Below are positions 1 to 12,300 of a stretch of 64,000 bases of DNA, in pieces. How positions within the stretch are numbered: position 1 is the stretch's first letter; every line of letters begins with the position of its first letter. This DNA comes from Chelydra serpentina. Its lineage: Eukaryota > Chordata > Testudines > Chelydridae. Position numbers and translations under genes: made by a program. Location: the NCBI GenBank assembly GCA_037349315.1, contig JBAIAC010000006.1, positions 57,284,501 to 57,348,500 on the forward strand. Direction: 5' to 3'. The notes beneath the pieces were generated by a model. The model did not search any database. It was not told the origin of the DNA and saw only the letters and a list, made by a program, of their open reading frames with translations.

Positions 1-640
1 CGGTATGGACAAGGTCCTCACGGTACCGGGGCAGGTGCTAGCCTCCCTTCAGTGGTGGACCGTCCCGGCCAATGTGTTGCAAGGGATCCCCTTCCGGGAC
101 CCCTCCCCGTCGCTAGACCTGGTGTCGGATGCGTCGGACGTGGGCTGGGGAGCCCATGTAGGGGACTCCCAAACCCAGGGACCGTGGTCAGCCACGGAGC
201 TATCCCTACACATAAATGTCAGGGAACACCCGAGGAGCTTAGGGCAGTCCGCTTGGCCTGTGCGGCGTGCAGTTCGCGGCTGAGCGGCAAAATGATCAGG
301 GTCCTTACAGACAACACGGCCGCAATGTTCTACATCAACAGGCAGGGAGGGGCGAGGTCCTCGGCTCTCTGCCAGGAAGCCCTCAGCCTGTGGGAGTTCT
401 GTATAGTCGACAATATCTCGCTCCGGGCTTTCCACCTGCCAGGAGTCACCAACGCCCAGGCCGATCGACTGAGCAGGGTCTTCTCCTCTCAGCACAAGTG
501 GTCCCTCCGCACGGAGGTCACGGGTCAGCTCTTCCGAGCCTGGGGCACTCCCCAACTAGACCTGTTCGCGACTCGGCAGAAGCGCCGTTGTCACCGGTTC
601 TGCTCCAGGGGAGGGCTGGAGAAGGATGCACTCTGATGCC
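1..640 (+). pseudogene. DIRS RNase H / methyltransferase-region remnant
   Basis: The translation reads DLVSDASDVGWGAHV near 115-160, then LTDNTAAMFYIN near 303-335, then LPGVTNAQADRLSR near 436-476. These carry the spaced acidic residues of a retrotransposon RNase H. The first block is in a different frame from the later two, so there is a frameshift near 230-290. A following block, GTPQLDLFATRQKRRC near 544-590, resembles the start of the region after RNase H in DIRS polyproteins. The reverse transcriptase would lie left of the window. The copy is non-functional as read. Confidence 0.7.
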
Positions 641-756
641 TTCCTCCTGTCATAGTCAGGCCAGCTCCTCTATGCGTTCCCTCCCTTTCCCCTCATAGAC
701 AAGGTCCTGGAAAAGGTAAAGAGGGACAGGGCCTACGTCCTGCTGATCGCCCCAGC

Positions 757-1945
757 TTGGGCCAGACAGCAGTGGTACGGGACTCTCCTAGGGTTGCTGG
801 CGGCCCCTCCGCGTCCGCTACCGCTTCGACTGGACCTCCTGTCCCAGGATCGGGGCCGCCTCCTTTACCCCAACCTAGCCTCCCTCTACTTGACAGCGTG
901 GCTGCTCAGTGGTTAGACGCGGAGGAGACTCTGTGTTCAGAAGGAGTCAGGAGCATCCTCCTGGAAAGTAGGAAACCCTCCACTCACCGGGCATACCTGG
1001 CAAAGTGGGCCAGGTTCTCCAGGTGGGCGGGCGTGCAGGGTACCTCCCCGAGGAACGCCCCACTCCAGGTTATCCTTGATTACCTCCTCCACCTTAGAAC
1101 GCAGGGTCTGGCTCCCTCCTCCGTCAGGGTACACCTGGCGGCTATATCGGCATTCCACCTGCCGGTCCAGGGGGGTCTTCTCGCATGCCATGACTGGACG
1201 CTTCCTCAAGGGCTTGGACCGGTCCTTCCCGTATGCCAGGACTCCTGTACCACAGTGGGACCTGAATTTGGTGGTGTCTCGCCTCACGGGGCCCCCGTTC
1301 GAGCCCCTGGCCACATGCTCCTGGTCTCGCCTTTCCTGGAAGGTAGCATTCCTCGTGGCCATTACGTCAGCCCGACGAGTGTCGGAGTTCAGGGCCCTGA
1401 CCTCAGACCCCCCGTTTACGGTCTTCTACAAGGACAAGGTCCAGCTCCGTCCACACCCAGCTTTCCTTCCCAAAGTGGTCTCCGCTTTTCGCATAAACCA
1501 GGACATTTTCCTCCCTGTCCTCTGCCCCAAGCCGCATGCCTCGGGCGAGGAGCGCCGCCTCCACACGTTGGACGTGCGCAGGGCGCTGGCTTTTTACTTG
1601 GAACGGACTAAGCTGTTCCGTAAGTCCCCGCAACGCGTTGTTGCCTCAGCCGAGCGTATGAAGGGTCAGCCTATCTCTACCCAGCGGCTTTCCCTGTGGA
1701 TCACTTCGTGCATTCACACATGCTACAAGTTAGCAAAGGTTCCCTCACCACCTATCGTGAGGGCACACTCGACCAGGGCGCAAGCCTCGTCGGCCGCCTT
1801 TGTAGCCCATGTCCCTGTCCAAGATATCTGTAGGGCCGCTACCTGGTCCTCAGTTCACACGTTCACCTCGCATTATGCGATCGTCTGCCAGGCTAGGGAT
1901 GACGCTGGCTTTGGTAGAGCGGTACTCCAGCCAGACACGGGGTGA
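757..1945 (+). pseudogene. DIRS tyrosine recombinase (frameshifted)
   Basis: This encodes the recombinase that integrates the circular DIRS intermediate. The N-terminal core-binding part (STHRAYLAKWARFSRWAG, then LAPSSVRVHLAAISAFH) is read in the frame opening at 757. The catalytic part continues in the frame that closes at 1945, so one frameshift lies near 1165-1185. In the second part the conserved catalytic set is visible: Arg in TSARRVSE (about 1365-1390), the HxxR motif in RAHSTRAQ (about 1760-1785), and the nucleophile Tyr in TFTSHYAI (about 1861-1885). Apart from the frameshift the domain is well preserved, suggesting a fairly young copy. Confidence 0.8.
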
Positions 1946-1971
1946 ACTCCTACCCACCTCCATGCGTATTG

Positions 1972-2335
1972 CTTGGAATCACCTACGGTGGAATAGACAT
2001 GAGCAATCACTCAAAGAAGAAAGGACAGTTACCTGTTCTGTAACTGGTGTTCTTCGAGATGTGTTGCTCAGGTCTATTCCACATCCCGCCCTCCTTCCCC
2101 TCTGTCGGAGTTGGTCCGGCAAGAAGGAACCGAGGGTGGGGGGAGCACGCTATAGCAGCGCCACTCCAGGGGTCACAGCGGCGCTCCCCCCTATGGATAC
2201 TGCTAAGAGAAAAACTTCCGGCACCGATGCACGTGGCAAGCACGCACACCTACGGTGGAATAGACCTGAGCAACACATCTCGAAGAACGCCAGTTACAGA
2301 ACAGGTAACTGTCCTTTTTCTCTGGAAGGTGTTAA
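1972..2335 (+). repeat. DIRS 3' terminal inverted/complementary repeats
   Basis: The block at about 1981-2085 (acctacggtggaatagac... gttcttcgagatgtgttgct) is the reverse complement of much of 2250-2320 (cacatctcgaagaacgcc... gttacagaacaggtaact). These are the inverted and internal complementary repeats that DIRS elements use instead of LTRs. The last recognisable base is near 2335; the exact end is not fixed because DIRS insertions make no useful target duplication. Confidence 0.75.
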
Positions 2336-2467
2336 ACTTCATACAAAAGAATTAGGCAGTAACTTTAAGTCACAGTTCTTTGTCCAATGGTTATTTGAAT
2401 GTATTTACTGAGAGTTTCTGTTGACTGATGTCTCTTCAGTGATCCTAGTTCAGCTCTTGGTAGGTTG
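2336..2467. other. Unassigned intronic sequence
   Basis: Nothing recognisable is seen here. It is presumed to be TTK intron between the DIRS element and a CR1 scrap. Confidence 0.4.
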
Positions 2468-2531
2468 TCATAGAATCATAGAAGATTAGGGTTGGAAGAG
2501 ACCTCAGAAGGTCATCTAGTCCAACCCCAAC
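2468..2531 (-). mobile_element. CR1 LINE 3'-end fragment
   Basis: It reads tcatagaatcatagaa, then ggttggaagagacctcag and gtcatctagtccaacc. This is the reverse complement of the conserved CR1 3' terminus with its short ATTCTATG-type tail repeats. It is a severely 5'-truncated insertion on the minus strand. Confidence 0.8.
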
Positions 2532-2649
2532 TAAGTCCACATCCTAACTTGCTGCTTTAAGTGTGCAAGTGGGTTCAGTTGAGAGCCCAAGAACTGCCTG
2601 GGTGTAGAATCTGAACTACCTTCTGAATCCCTTGAGGTTGTTCTTCTAA

Positions 2650-2945
2650 GGGCTGGTCTACACTACCCCCCAAGTTCAAACTAAGATACGCGACTTCAGC
2701 TACGTGAATAACGTAGCTGAAGTCGAAGTGTCTTATTTCGAACTTCAAAGTACTCACCGCTGGTCCACACGGTGGCGCGCAGGCTCCCCCGTTGACTCCG
2801 CCTGCTCCGTTCGTGGAGCAGGATTACCGGCGTCGACGGGGGAGCACTTCCTGGTTTGATTATCGCGTCTAGATGAGACGCGATAAATTGAACCCAGAAG
2901 ATCGATTGGACTCCTCCGACACGGCTGGTAAGTATAGACGTACCC
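2650..2945. mobile_element. Harbinger-like MITE, 296 bp
   Basis: This short non-coding DNA transposon starts GGGCTGGTCTACAC and ends GTATAGACGTACCC, forming imperfect terminal inverted repeats. It is flanked by a 3-bp duplication (TAA at 2647-2649 and 2946-2948). A second copy at 29885-30173 is flanked by CAA on both sides. A 3-bp target duplication fits the PIF/Harbinger group, but the superfamily assignment is an inference. Two internal palindromes are conserved: one at 2691-2725 with 15-base arms and one around 2861-2885. Confidence 0.75.
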
Positions 2946-3142
2946 TAAGTGAAGTATTGTGGGGCCAAATAGGGAAACTTGTAGTATTTCCTCTGTAAAC
3001 TAAAATTAAATGTTATCGTTTTCTTTCCCCCCCAAAAAATGCTGTTTGCCCATTTCTAGATGTGATGATGGAACACACCACAAAGTGAAGAAACATTGGG
3101 AATGCATAAAGAGGGCGCTTTTGTTTCTCTGCTGTTTTGCAG

Positions 3143-3300
3143 GTGTTTCAGGTATTGAATGAAAAGAAGCAACTGTATGCTGTCAAATATGTGAATCTTG
3201 AAGAAGCAGATCAACTGACTGTTGATAGTTATAAGAATGAAATTGCTCATTTGAATAAGCTACAGCAACATAGTGATAAGATCATCCGACTTTATGACTA
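3143..3300 (+). CDS. TTK: TTK exon: kinase N-lobe
   Basis: The acceptor is gctgttttgcag|GTG and the donor is GACTA|gtgagt. The exon encodes [18 protein letters not shown] through KIIRLYDY, with the ATP-binding lysine in AVKY and the alpha-C glutamate in NEIAHL. It begins in phase 0 and ends two bases into a Tyr codon. Confidence 0.95.
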
Positions 3301-6300
3301 GTGAGTAAACATTTTAAAATAAGTTAAGTTTTCAAAACATTCCTCAAAGCAGTTACTCTCTAAAATTTAACTTCCGTATGATGATAACACTTATTATTTA
3401 TTTTAGTGAAATCACTGAACAGCATATCTACATGGTAATGGAATGTGGAAATATTGATCTCAATAGCTGGCTTAAAAAGAAAAAGACTATTAATCCATGG
3501 GAACGAAAGAGCTACTGGAAAAATATGTTGGAAGCCGTTCACACAATCCACGAACATGGTATTGCTAAATATTTCTAGATATTAGTGTAGTACATGTGGT
3601 AGAGATCACATGGATTTTACAGAGTTTGGAGGAGTAGCTGCTCTCTGTACTGGTGGAAGCTGGTGGATGGGTGGCTTTATGGCAGAGTCCTTGAGTTTTT
3701 GTTTATTTTGTGTATTTCAGAGCAATTCTGATATAGTCCATAGGCCATACATCCCTCCAGGAATGAAGTACCACAGTAGTACTTTCCTCCACAACTTACC
3801 AAATTTGATCCATGTCTTCTTGACTAAAATGCTTGTGAAATAGTGTCCAAACTCTGTTCAGTGGTAACCATGACACAGATATAAGGCTTGGAGTAGGATC
3901 AGACTTAGCCTTTTTCCTTCTTTTATGTGGTGGTCATGCCTTTTAGATAACTCTCACTTTGACTGCTGTGACATCTTCCCTTATTTCCAATGTAACTCCC
4001 TTTCATTGCCTTGCAACAAAAATTCTCACCTACTGACTGGATCACATCATTCCTCCCTGCAGCTCTTGCTGAGATTTCATATCAGATTCAAGCTGCTTGT
4101 CCTCTCCTTTTAAGGCTTTATATAACTCTACCCTTTCTTCTGTTCTTTGTTGTCCTCTCACATTCTCACCCTGCCTCTTTAAATCTGGTAACTAACATTG
4201 CTTCAATTTCCTTTTCTCACTCTTGTCTCTATGCCTTTTTCCTTGTTGATCCATGTGCCTGATATGCCCCTTCTCTGTGTGCACCAGACTGAAAGGACAA
4301 GATAGGAATTATTTATATTGTAAATGAGGTGAATAAGATCAGGAGCATCCGTCTTATTTCATACTACAAAATAAGGGGACATTCAAAGAAAACGGAAGGT
4401 GGCAAATTCAAAACTAATGAAGTAAAATACTTATTTCACTCACATTTAACTTAACTGGATGCTACAGAATGTCATTGAGAGCAAGCACTTGGCAAGATTC
4501 AAAGGGAAATTGGATGACTACATGAATAACAAGAATATCTAGAGTTAATGTTAAAAGAAGAGCATTGAAAACAAAGTCTCATGCTTCAGGGTTTAAACCC
4601 ATCTCTAATTATTAAGGATTAAGCTGGGATAGGTGGATTATCCCACATCAGTATTTCTGTACCTTCTAAGAAATCTGATGCTGACTATTGTGTGAGATGG
4701 TGTTGCGGGGCTGATACACCCTGTTACCCATGAGGGCGGGGGAAGGGTACATCACAGCCCTGCCATCGAGTTTGAAGGGGTGCCCCAGCGGCCCTTGATA
4801 GCAGGGCAATGCAGCCTATTGGCCAAAATAAGTACCACGGCTCTTGCTGTCAAGGCAGTGCAGCCAGAGTCAATACTACAGCCCTTGCTGTCCGGGCAGT
4901 GCAGTCCAATGGCCAGGGTCAATACAACTGGCGAGCTGGGCAATCACCCCGGGGTGGGTGGTGGCCAGGATATGGCGACCCGGGCCCTCTCCACTGGGTC
5001 CTGACCTAGGGCCCTGTTGGTGATGGGTTTGCCCACCACCAGCTTGACAGGGGTCCGACCGAAACATGCTGAGCCTTAGTCTGGTTCTGTCACCATTTCC
5101 CCGCAAAACTTCCCTGGGTCACTTCCTACCCAAGTCTCTCCATCTCTGGGATTCTCTGGTCTCTCCCCTCTCCGCAACGTCCCGTGCTGGTATGTCAGGA
5201 TCCCTCTCCGACGGCTGACCTCTGTGTCTTGGAGTGCAGGCAGTCCTTCCTCAGGAACTGGCGACATACCACCTTCCCTGCTGGCGGACAGCCCAGAGTG
5301 AGCTGCTCTGCTAGCTTTTATATCCTGATTCTAGCTGGAGCATGCCCAGAAGGGCCGGGATGTGTGTGGCCTCCTCAGCTAAGAGAGAAAGGTTAACCCT
5401 GGCTGGTGCAGCACACAGAAGGAGTAGGGCTGGAGTGATAGGTACCAGCGCATGATTCATGCGTTAGTTTCCTTCATATTATTAATCCATGGGAGGGGTG
5501 CATTGCCAGTTACCAAAGAAAAGGGATTCTCCAAGAGGGAATACCTTAAGGCATCGACCACTCACTTAACGGCAAGGGCCTCCCATTCTATTGTGGAGTA
5601 GCGGGTCATTCGGGGGAAAAGTCTGTGGCTGAGGTACAGGATGGGGTGTTCCTCCCCCTCTAACTCTTGCGACAGCACTGCTCTCAGCCCTATTTTCGAA
5701 GTGTCCGTCTGGAGGGTGAAGGGTTTTGTGAAGTCAGGCTAGGTCAGTAGTGGCTCCTGGGTCAGCCACTCTGTGAGGCCGCCTTCCAGGCCCTATGAGT
5801 CTTTTGACCACTGTACTTTCTGTGGCTGGGGGCTCTTCATCAAGTCCGTTAGTGGGGTGGCGAGGGTGGCAAAGTTAGGCACAAACTGGCAGTAATACCC
5901 TGCTAACCCTAAGAATTGCCGTACTTGCCTCTTCGGCGTGGGGGTAATAACAACAGGACCCAGTCTCTGGGCTCAAAGACCCTCATCTTCATTCACGAAG
6001 AGGAGCGTGGGGAACAACTTGCTCCAGCGCCGGGGATTGTTCTTCACAAAATTTCTCAGCATCGACTTCAGGATTCTGTTTAATCGCTCCACTAACCCAT
6101 CTGTCTGGGCTGGTAGACCCGAGGTCTTGAGGGCGTGGATATTTAGCAGGCAGCACAGCTCTGCCATCAACCTGGATGTTACATTAGTCTCTTCTTCTTC
6201 TGTTAGTATCTCGCGGGGTAGTCCCACCCACAGAAGGACAGCCTCCGGGTACCATGTCGTGTAATCGACCACAACAAAGATATACTTGTAGCCAATGCTG

Positions 6301-9300
6301 TTCTTCTCCAGGGGCCTCATCAACTCTAGGCCATTACGCTCAAAGGGGATTCTGACCACGGGTAAGGGCACAAGGGGGCCCTTGGTGCCCCCTTCTAGCC
6401 GGCCTTCTGACACTCGTGCAAGAGGTGCAGTAGTCCCACACTTCTTGGTGTATACCAGGCCCGGCCTGGCATCTGTATCTCATCATCAACGGGCCTGGCG
6501 ACATACCTCCTTCCCCGACGGTGGTCAGCCCAGACTGAGCTGCTCTGCTGGCTTTTATATCCTGCTTCCAGCTGGAGCATGCCTAACTGAGGGGCAGGGG
6601 ATGTGTTTGTGGCCTCAACTAAGAGAGAAAGGTTAACCCCTGCTGTACCAGTGCACGACTGATACATCCCATCACAGATGGTATATAGGACAAGATGAAC
6701 TGTGAGCCCAATACAATATGGGAATTCTGTGTTCTTATTCAGTGGCATAATGGAACTAAATAAAAATGCCTAAATTCCATATCAATATTATTTGAATCTA
6801 CCTCCATTAAATATCCTTCATTCCCATTTTCTCTCCCCCACCCTACAAAACACATAACCGACTCCTAGAACATAAAACTAGTTGATGACCTATTCAACAG
6901 TGGGTTTGGGTTTGTTTTGTGTTTTGTTGTTTTGTCCACGGGCCCTTAGATGATGATGTCCAGGTGGCACACAGAAAATCTCTTTTCTCCCTCTCCCATG
7001 TGTACCGAGAAAGGGGAGAGCTTGTCCTTGGCTTGTTTATGGTACTCTGGACCTCTTCTGCTTTTCTATTTTTCAGGCAGCCTAGCTCAGCAGACTACAC
7101 TTAGGATTTCTAGATTTACCACTTTCTGTCTGTAAACTGGACTCTAGTTCTATCTCCATGGAACAGTTCAGGGTGTATGCACCCCAGTTGTATCAGATTC
7201 TCCTTATAAGTGAAATTGGAGTTAAAGGGGCAGCTGCAAGCAGGTCCCACCAAGGCAAAGAAATGCTAAACAAAATATCAGTCACTTGGCTGCAGCAAAA
7301 GTACTGAATTCTGGGGCATTTTGGAAAATGCCCAGTTCTGTGACCCTGAAATCATATAGCCCATGGGGCCCTGATTGAGTGTAATGGTGCAAACCATACC
7401 TCTTGGAGATATTGTTTCAGAATATCTTCAGACTCAAGTAGTTCACATTTTCATGATTTTTACTGCAGTTGTTAAGAACTGAAAACATCTAATTGTATTT
7501 TTTTTAATGAAATATAAGATTCTACAGTACAATCCAGCAGCAAAGGGTGAATTTTGTATCCAAAGAATACATTGGTTCCGGCTCAAAAGTTTAATTGACC
7601 CATTTGTGGGGAGGGCCAAAAAACCATATATACTTGGTAGTTTAACATTAATGTCTTAGGTGGATTAATCTTGGGGTTTTCTTACCTTACAGGCATTGTG
7701 CACAGTGATCTGAAACCAGCAAACTTTCTGATAGTTGATGGAATGCTAAAACTAATTGATTTTGGCATTGCGAACCAAATGCAGCCAGATGTGACAAGCA
7801 TTGTTAAAGATTCACAGGTGAAATATTTTTAGTAGAAATATTTTTAGTAGATGGAGTACCATGTTTTATAAAATGTAATTTGTGTGTCTGATACGTTAAG
7901 TGATCTACCAACCTAAAGAAAACAACAAACATTAGAATTTTGTGCTACACAGTACTTTTTATGTTTCTGTAGATAAGGTATGAGCTAATAAAACTAAAGC
8001 TACTGATAATTATTTAGAGCGAATTTCTGTGCATGCATATTGTTAACTTTAAAGTATATAGACCACTGAAAGCCAGAGCATGGCAGAAATACTCACCCAG
8101 ATTCTCAGTCTGGAATGTTGCTTTTCAAGGCTTTTACTAGACTGCAAACTGTCAAAAAAAATTATTTTTTAATTAATTAGATTCAGTTAAACACTTGGTT
8201 ATTTTAAATATATATATATATATTTTTATTACTAGGTTGGCACAATTAATTACATGCCGCCAGAGGCAATCAAAGATATGTCTTCCTATGGAGAAAATGG
8301 GAAATCAAGATCAAAGGTAACATTTCTCTCTCTCTCGTACATGAGAAATTGTGCATTCCTTTAAAAATGGAAATGGGGCTTCATGGGAGACATAGCCAGG
8401 TATAACTTTCAGTCTGACTAGTAATTTTATGCTCTGGCCAGTAAGGATGAAGTAAACTTCTTCGAGCCCAGACAATAAGAAAATCTTTTTTTGCAAACTT
8501 TTATCTTATGCCTTTATACTACTGCCCATCACTGTAGTATCTGCTGTTGATATTGATTTTACATGACAGGGGCTCAAAGTCCCTTGTGGACTTCATGGAG
8601 TCTCTAGCACTTCTCCCTTTTGGGAATCAAAACTCTGCTTGAGGTAGGCTTTTTTGTTTTCATATTGTGAGAGTCACTTATGGTGAAAGGCTTTCTCGGA
8701 GGCTTTCTCAGCAACGTAATAACGAAACAACGTTAACCGGGACGACTTTAAGTGAGGAGTTTCTGTATGTAGCTGAATGTCATCAGCATACTGCTTCTAG
8801 TGGAGTTAATGTTTTATACACACTTTGCTTCCAAAAAAATTACAATTTTGCCAAAATAATATCTTTTCAGGTTGAAACTTTTAATGCTTAATCTCAATTT
8901 TTAGGGCAAATTTGATTTGGTTGTGTTTGATTTGAGGCTGCTCAATTATAGCTATAGTAATATTTAGTACACAGATTTAAATAATCCTTTCAAATAGTAT
9001 TAAGTTAGGATGTTTCAGAGCTACAGGAGGATTCACTGTCTCTCACTATCTACATATGAAATTTTGGTATGTTGATATTATAATATGGGTATAAGGTTGT
9101 GCTAAGGTTTCACCTCTGATCTTAACAATTTTGGCAGAATGGGGAAATGAAGATGTGGGATTTTTTTCATCTACCGTCCTTGTTATTTTAAAAATAGCTA
9201 ATTTAACTTAGCTCAGTAATGGTCTGTAAGATCTTTGCACGAAGAGGTTACTGAAGTGAGCGTCTTGCATGACCATCTGAGCCATATACCAAAGTACATT

Positions 9301-12300
9301 GCATATCACATCTGGATTAGCATTAAATTTACTGGGTGAGATTCTGTGCTACACTTCTGAGAGATCCAGCAAAGAACTCTCAGCCCAATGGGAAAAGCAG
9401 ATAAAGATGGTTGTAATCAGGGCTATGGAGCAGAGCCCGCAGAGCAGCTCCGGAGCAGTGGAGCTGCAGGTTTTTGCCTGGAGCTGGAGCATAGCCGGAG
9501 CACCGCTCCAAAGCCCTGGTTTTAAGCCATCTTTGCACCTTCCCAATCCTGGGTTGCTGCAGGCAATGGAGCAGTCCCCTCTAGCACAAATTAAACTGTG
9601 CCGGTGGCCTGTCTAAAGTATGACAGCCTCCCAGGGCTGCCCTACAGGCCAGAGTACTGCATGCTGTGATCCCTGCCCTGACATGTCCCTCACTCCCATT
9701 TGCCTCTTATACCAGGACTTGCGTGGGGTCCTCAAAGACAGGCTTACAGGCTGTGTTCTGCAGTGCCGGGGCCAAGGGAATCCGCCCCTGACCAAATACT
9801 GTTCTTTAAGGATGTTTTTGTGCTGCTCTGGCCCTCTTACCTTGTATAAAGGTGCTTGACAGGGGGTGAAGCTTTCACCCTATATATTCATCAAAGGCTT
9901 CATTCAGAAGATCCTGCATGAAGGGTCCTAGCTTAGGAATCTAATATTTCTAATGTTTGACCAAAGCCCAATGCATGTCGGGTAAGTAATATGGCATGGT
10001 GGTTGTGCCAGTGTCCTCCTATGACATCTATAGACAAAAAGTAAGTTCTGTAGAAAACACAGATGCCTAGTGAAATGTCTTCATTTTAAAAATAAAAACA
10101 GCCCTACTCACTGGGATGCAACTTTTATTTAACAGCCACTAACTCACCTTTCCTTTTAAGAGATCCATTTTGGTGGTTATCAGATCCTCTGGCTTTGGAA
10201 TCAGTAGTCTCTTCCCATTTATAATTTGGTCATACACGGGCGATGGGGTTAGTGAGGAAAACGCTGAAGCAAAGAACTTCTGCATTGTTGTCAGGGTCAT
10301 ATATCTCAACTGAGGCTAAACTGTCTGCTCCCCCCACTCCGCAATGACTGATTGATATGGAGGCAGTTCTGGGATCATGTACCACCAAAAACAAAACCCC
10401 AAACAAAAAAAACCCCAAACCCTACATCATATCCCAGATAATGCAGTTGGTGGTTGTGCAAGAGAGGGAGTTTCCTTTGCTTTTTTTCCTTCACCACCAT
10501 CTTTGTGAAGAGATGCCAAGAGGAAAGAACTGTTTTAAGAAATTGTCAAAAGCAATATCAAGTTCAACTTTAAAATCAAATATTTTGTTTTAATTTTATC
10601 ACTAACTCTTTAGCTTTTTAAGTTGGGTTACACTTGGGAAAGACAATCTAGTCCTCATAAAAATAATTCTTTAGAATATATTTATTTAGAAGTTAATATT
10701 GTAACAAGACACTCCAAGATTTGTGTTTATGGTCTAATAATGACGTCTTGGCAGTTAATAGCACTCAGCCTTTGGCTTTTGTTCATAGTCTGATGATCCG
10801 CCTTAATGATTATGTAACACACCCCCTATTGTATCTTCTTGCTTAAGTGGAATTATAATACACAAAGTAAATGATGTTTGGTAACTATGAGAAAAGTGGT
10901 CATTCCCTTTTAAACTAAAGTAATTAATATTATTATTCACATAATTACTTTGTTTGTTTTTAGATAAGTCCCAAAAGTGATGTTTGGTCATTGGGATGCA
11001 TTTTATATTGTATGACTTATGGGAGGACTCCGTTTCAGCACATAACAAATCAGATCACTAAACTTCATGCTATAATTGATCCTAGTTATGAAATAGAGTT
11101 CCCTGATATTGCAGAAAAAGATCTCCAGGATGTGTTAAAGGTAACTTTATTTAATATATTTAGTGTTTTTTTAAAAAGTTGACTTCAGATTCAAGTGATG
11201 GTTGTTCCTTTACTAGACTGTTGTAATCTGAGTAGATGTGACTTCTTCTGAAACATTTTCTGATTTGGTTCCCAGATGGGCATAATTCTGATTGTGCATG
11301 TAATCATGGATATGACCACCAAAATGAAGATTGGTTAATGCTATGGCTAACTATATGGCTTCCTCTAGCTTGAGCATGGTTTTTCAGCGCAATTTGCAAA
11401 TTTAATAAGTAATTATATAGATTAGGCAGTATGACCTGGCTGATTTGGCTGAGTCACAATACAAGTACAACATATGCTCTGCCCAGAAGAAAATGCTTTT
11501 TCCCCTACTCCCCACAAATTGGAACCCAGCCAAATTTTTCATGTCTCTAAAAAGCCAAAACTGAGTCCAGTTGAGTTGCTGACAATGCTACCTAGCAGGG
11601 AATAGATTCAGAATCCAGACACTGCTCTTGACCTGGCGAAGGCAGTTAACCCTTTGATGGGTTGATGGGGCATGTTTGTGGAGCATGAACTGAGAAACTT
11701 AATGGAAATACTAATGATTTATGTTGCATAATGTAAAACTGGATCACAACCAGTTGTATTATATGATCTCTTTTTAATAATGTATTTGATCTTCAAATTT
11801 TATATTATAGCATAACACCAGTTCTCCAAAAGTTAGGGTTGGCAGCACTTTTCTAAGGGCTCTAAAATCCACATGCTTACTTGGATTGCCTTGAACCTTA
11901 CTGTGTTTCATGAGGGCACAGGGTAGTAGTGTTAGTGGGGATGTGGGTGAGAATACTCACAGAGAAGAAAGGAGCAGTTATCACATCTCAGAGCTATTGT
12001 TTCAGACTATATTCATCTCCCTGGGGTGTTTTCATTCAGGTGAGAACATCCCATCGAAATAAATGGGCTACTTCACCCCTCTGTTTCAAATGGTGTAAAT
12101 GGATGTGAGGAGTAGTTGAAAGAGTGGGGAGGAAAGGAAGGGATCAGAGCTATTCAGTGGAGGGAATGTTACAGGAGTTTGTTATGCCCCTCCAAAACTC
12201 CCACATCTGTCAATCAATGGTAGGTACTTATTTGGCCCATGTCACTGTAGTATCTGAGCGCCTCACAATCTTTAATGTATTTATCCTCACGATACACCTG

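Larger units (their letters stand above)
1..2335 (+). mobile_element. DIRS-type tyrosine-recombinase retrotransposon, 3' part
   Basis: This is the 3' portion of a DIRS-order element, cut by the left window edge. In order it shows an RNase H-like region, a short stretch resembling the DIRS methyltransferase region, a tyrosine recombinase, and terminal inverted and complementary repeats instead of an LTR. This domain order is diagnostic of DIRS1-like elements. Frameshifts break the coding regions, so the copy looks dead. It lies upstream of TTK exons and so probably in a TTK intron. A second, older copy is at 12341-15189. Confidence 0.85.
4701..6676 (-). mobile_element. Ty3/Gypsy LTR retrotransposon remnant, rearranged
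   Basis: The insertion is bounded by TGTTGCGGGG at the left and CATCACA at the right, so it starts TG and ends CA. It is flanked by a perfect 5-bp duplication, GATGG (4696-4700 and 6677-6681). Related blocks in the same orientation at 5258-5412 and 6491-6660 are the LTR-like parts; the right one appears shortened. Between them lie minus-strand pol fragments. The integrase fragment (5973-6413) lies upstream of the RT/RNase H fragment (about 5500-5940) in the reading direction, the opposite of usual Ty3 order. Stops and internal deletions show it is dead. It is inserted in an older LINE inside a TTK intron. Confidence 0.75.

Noticed and set aside
4752..5267. Short open frames near 4750-5270
   Set aside because: They lie within the LTR and its tandem repeats.
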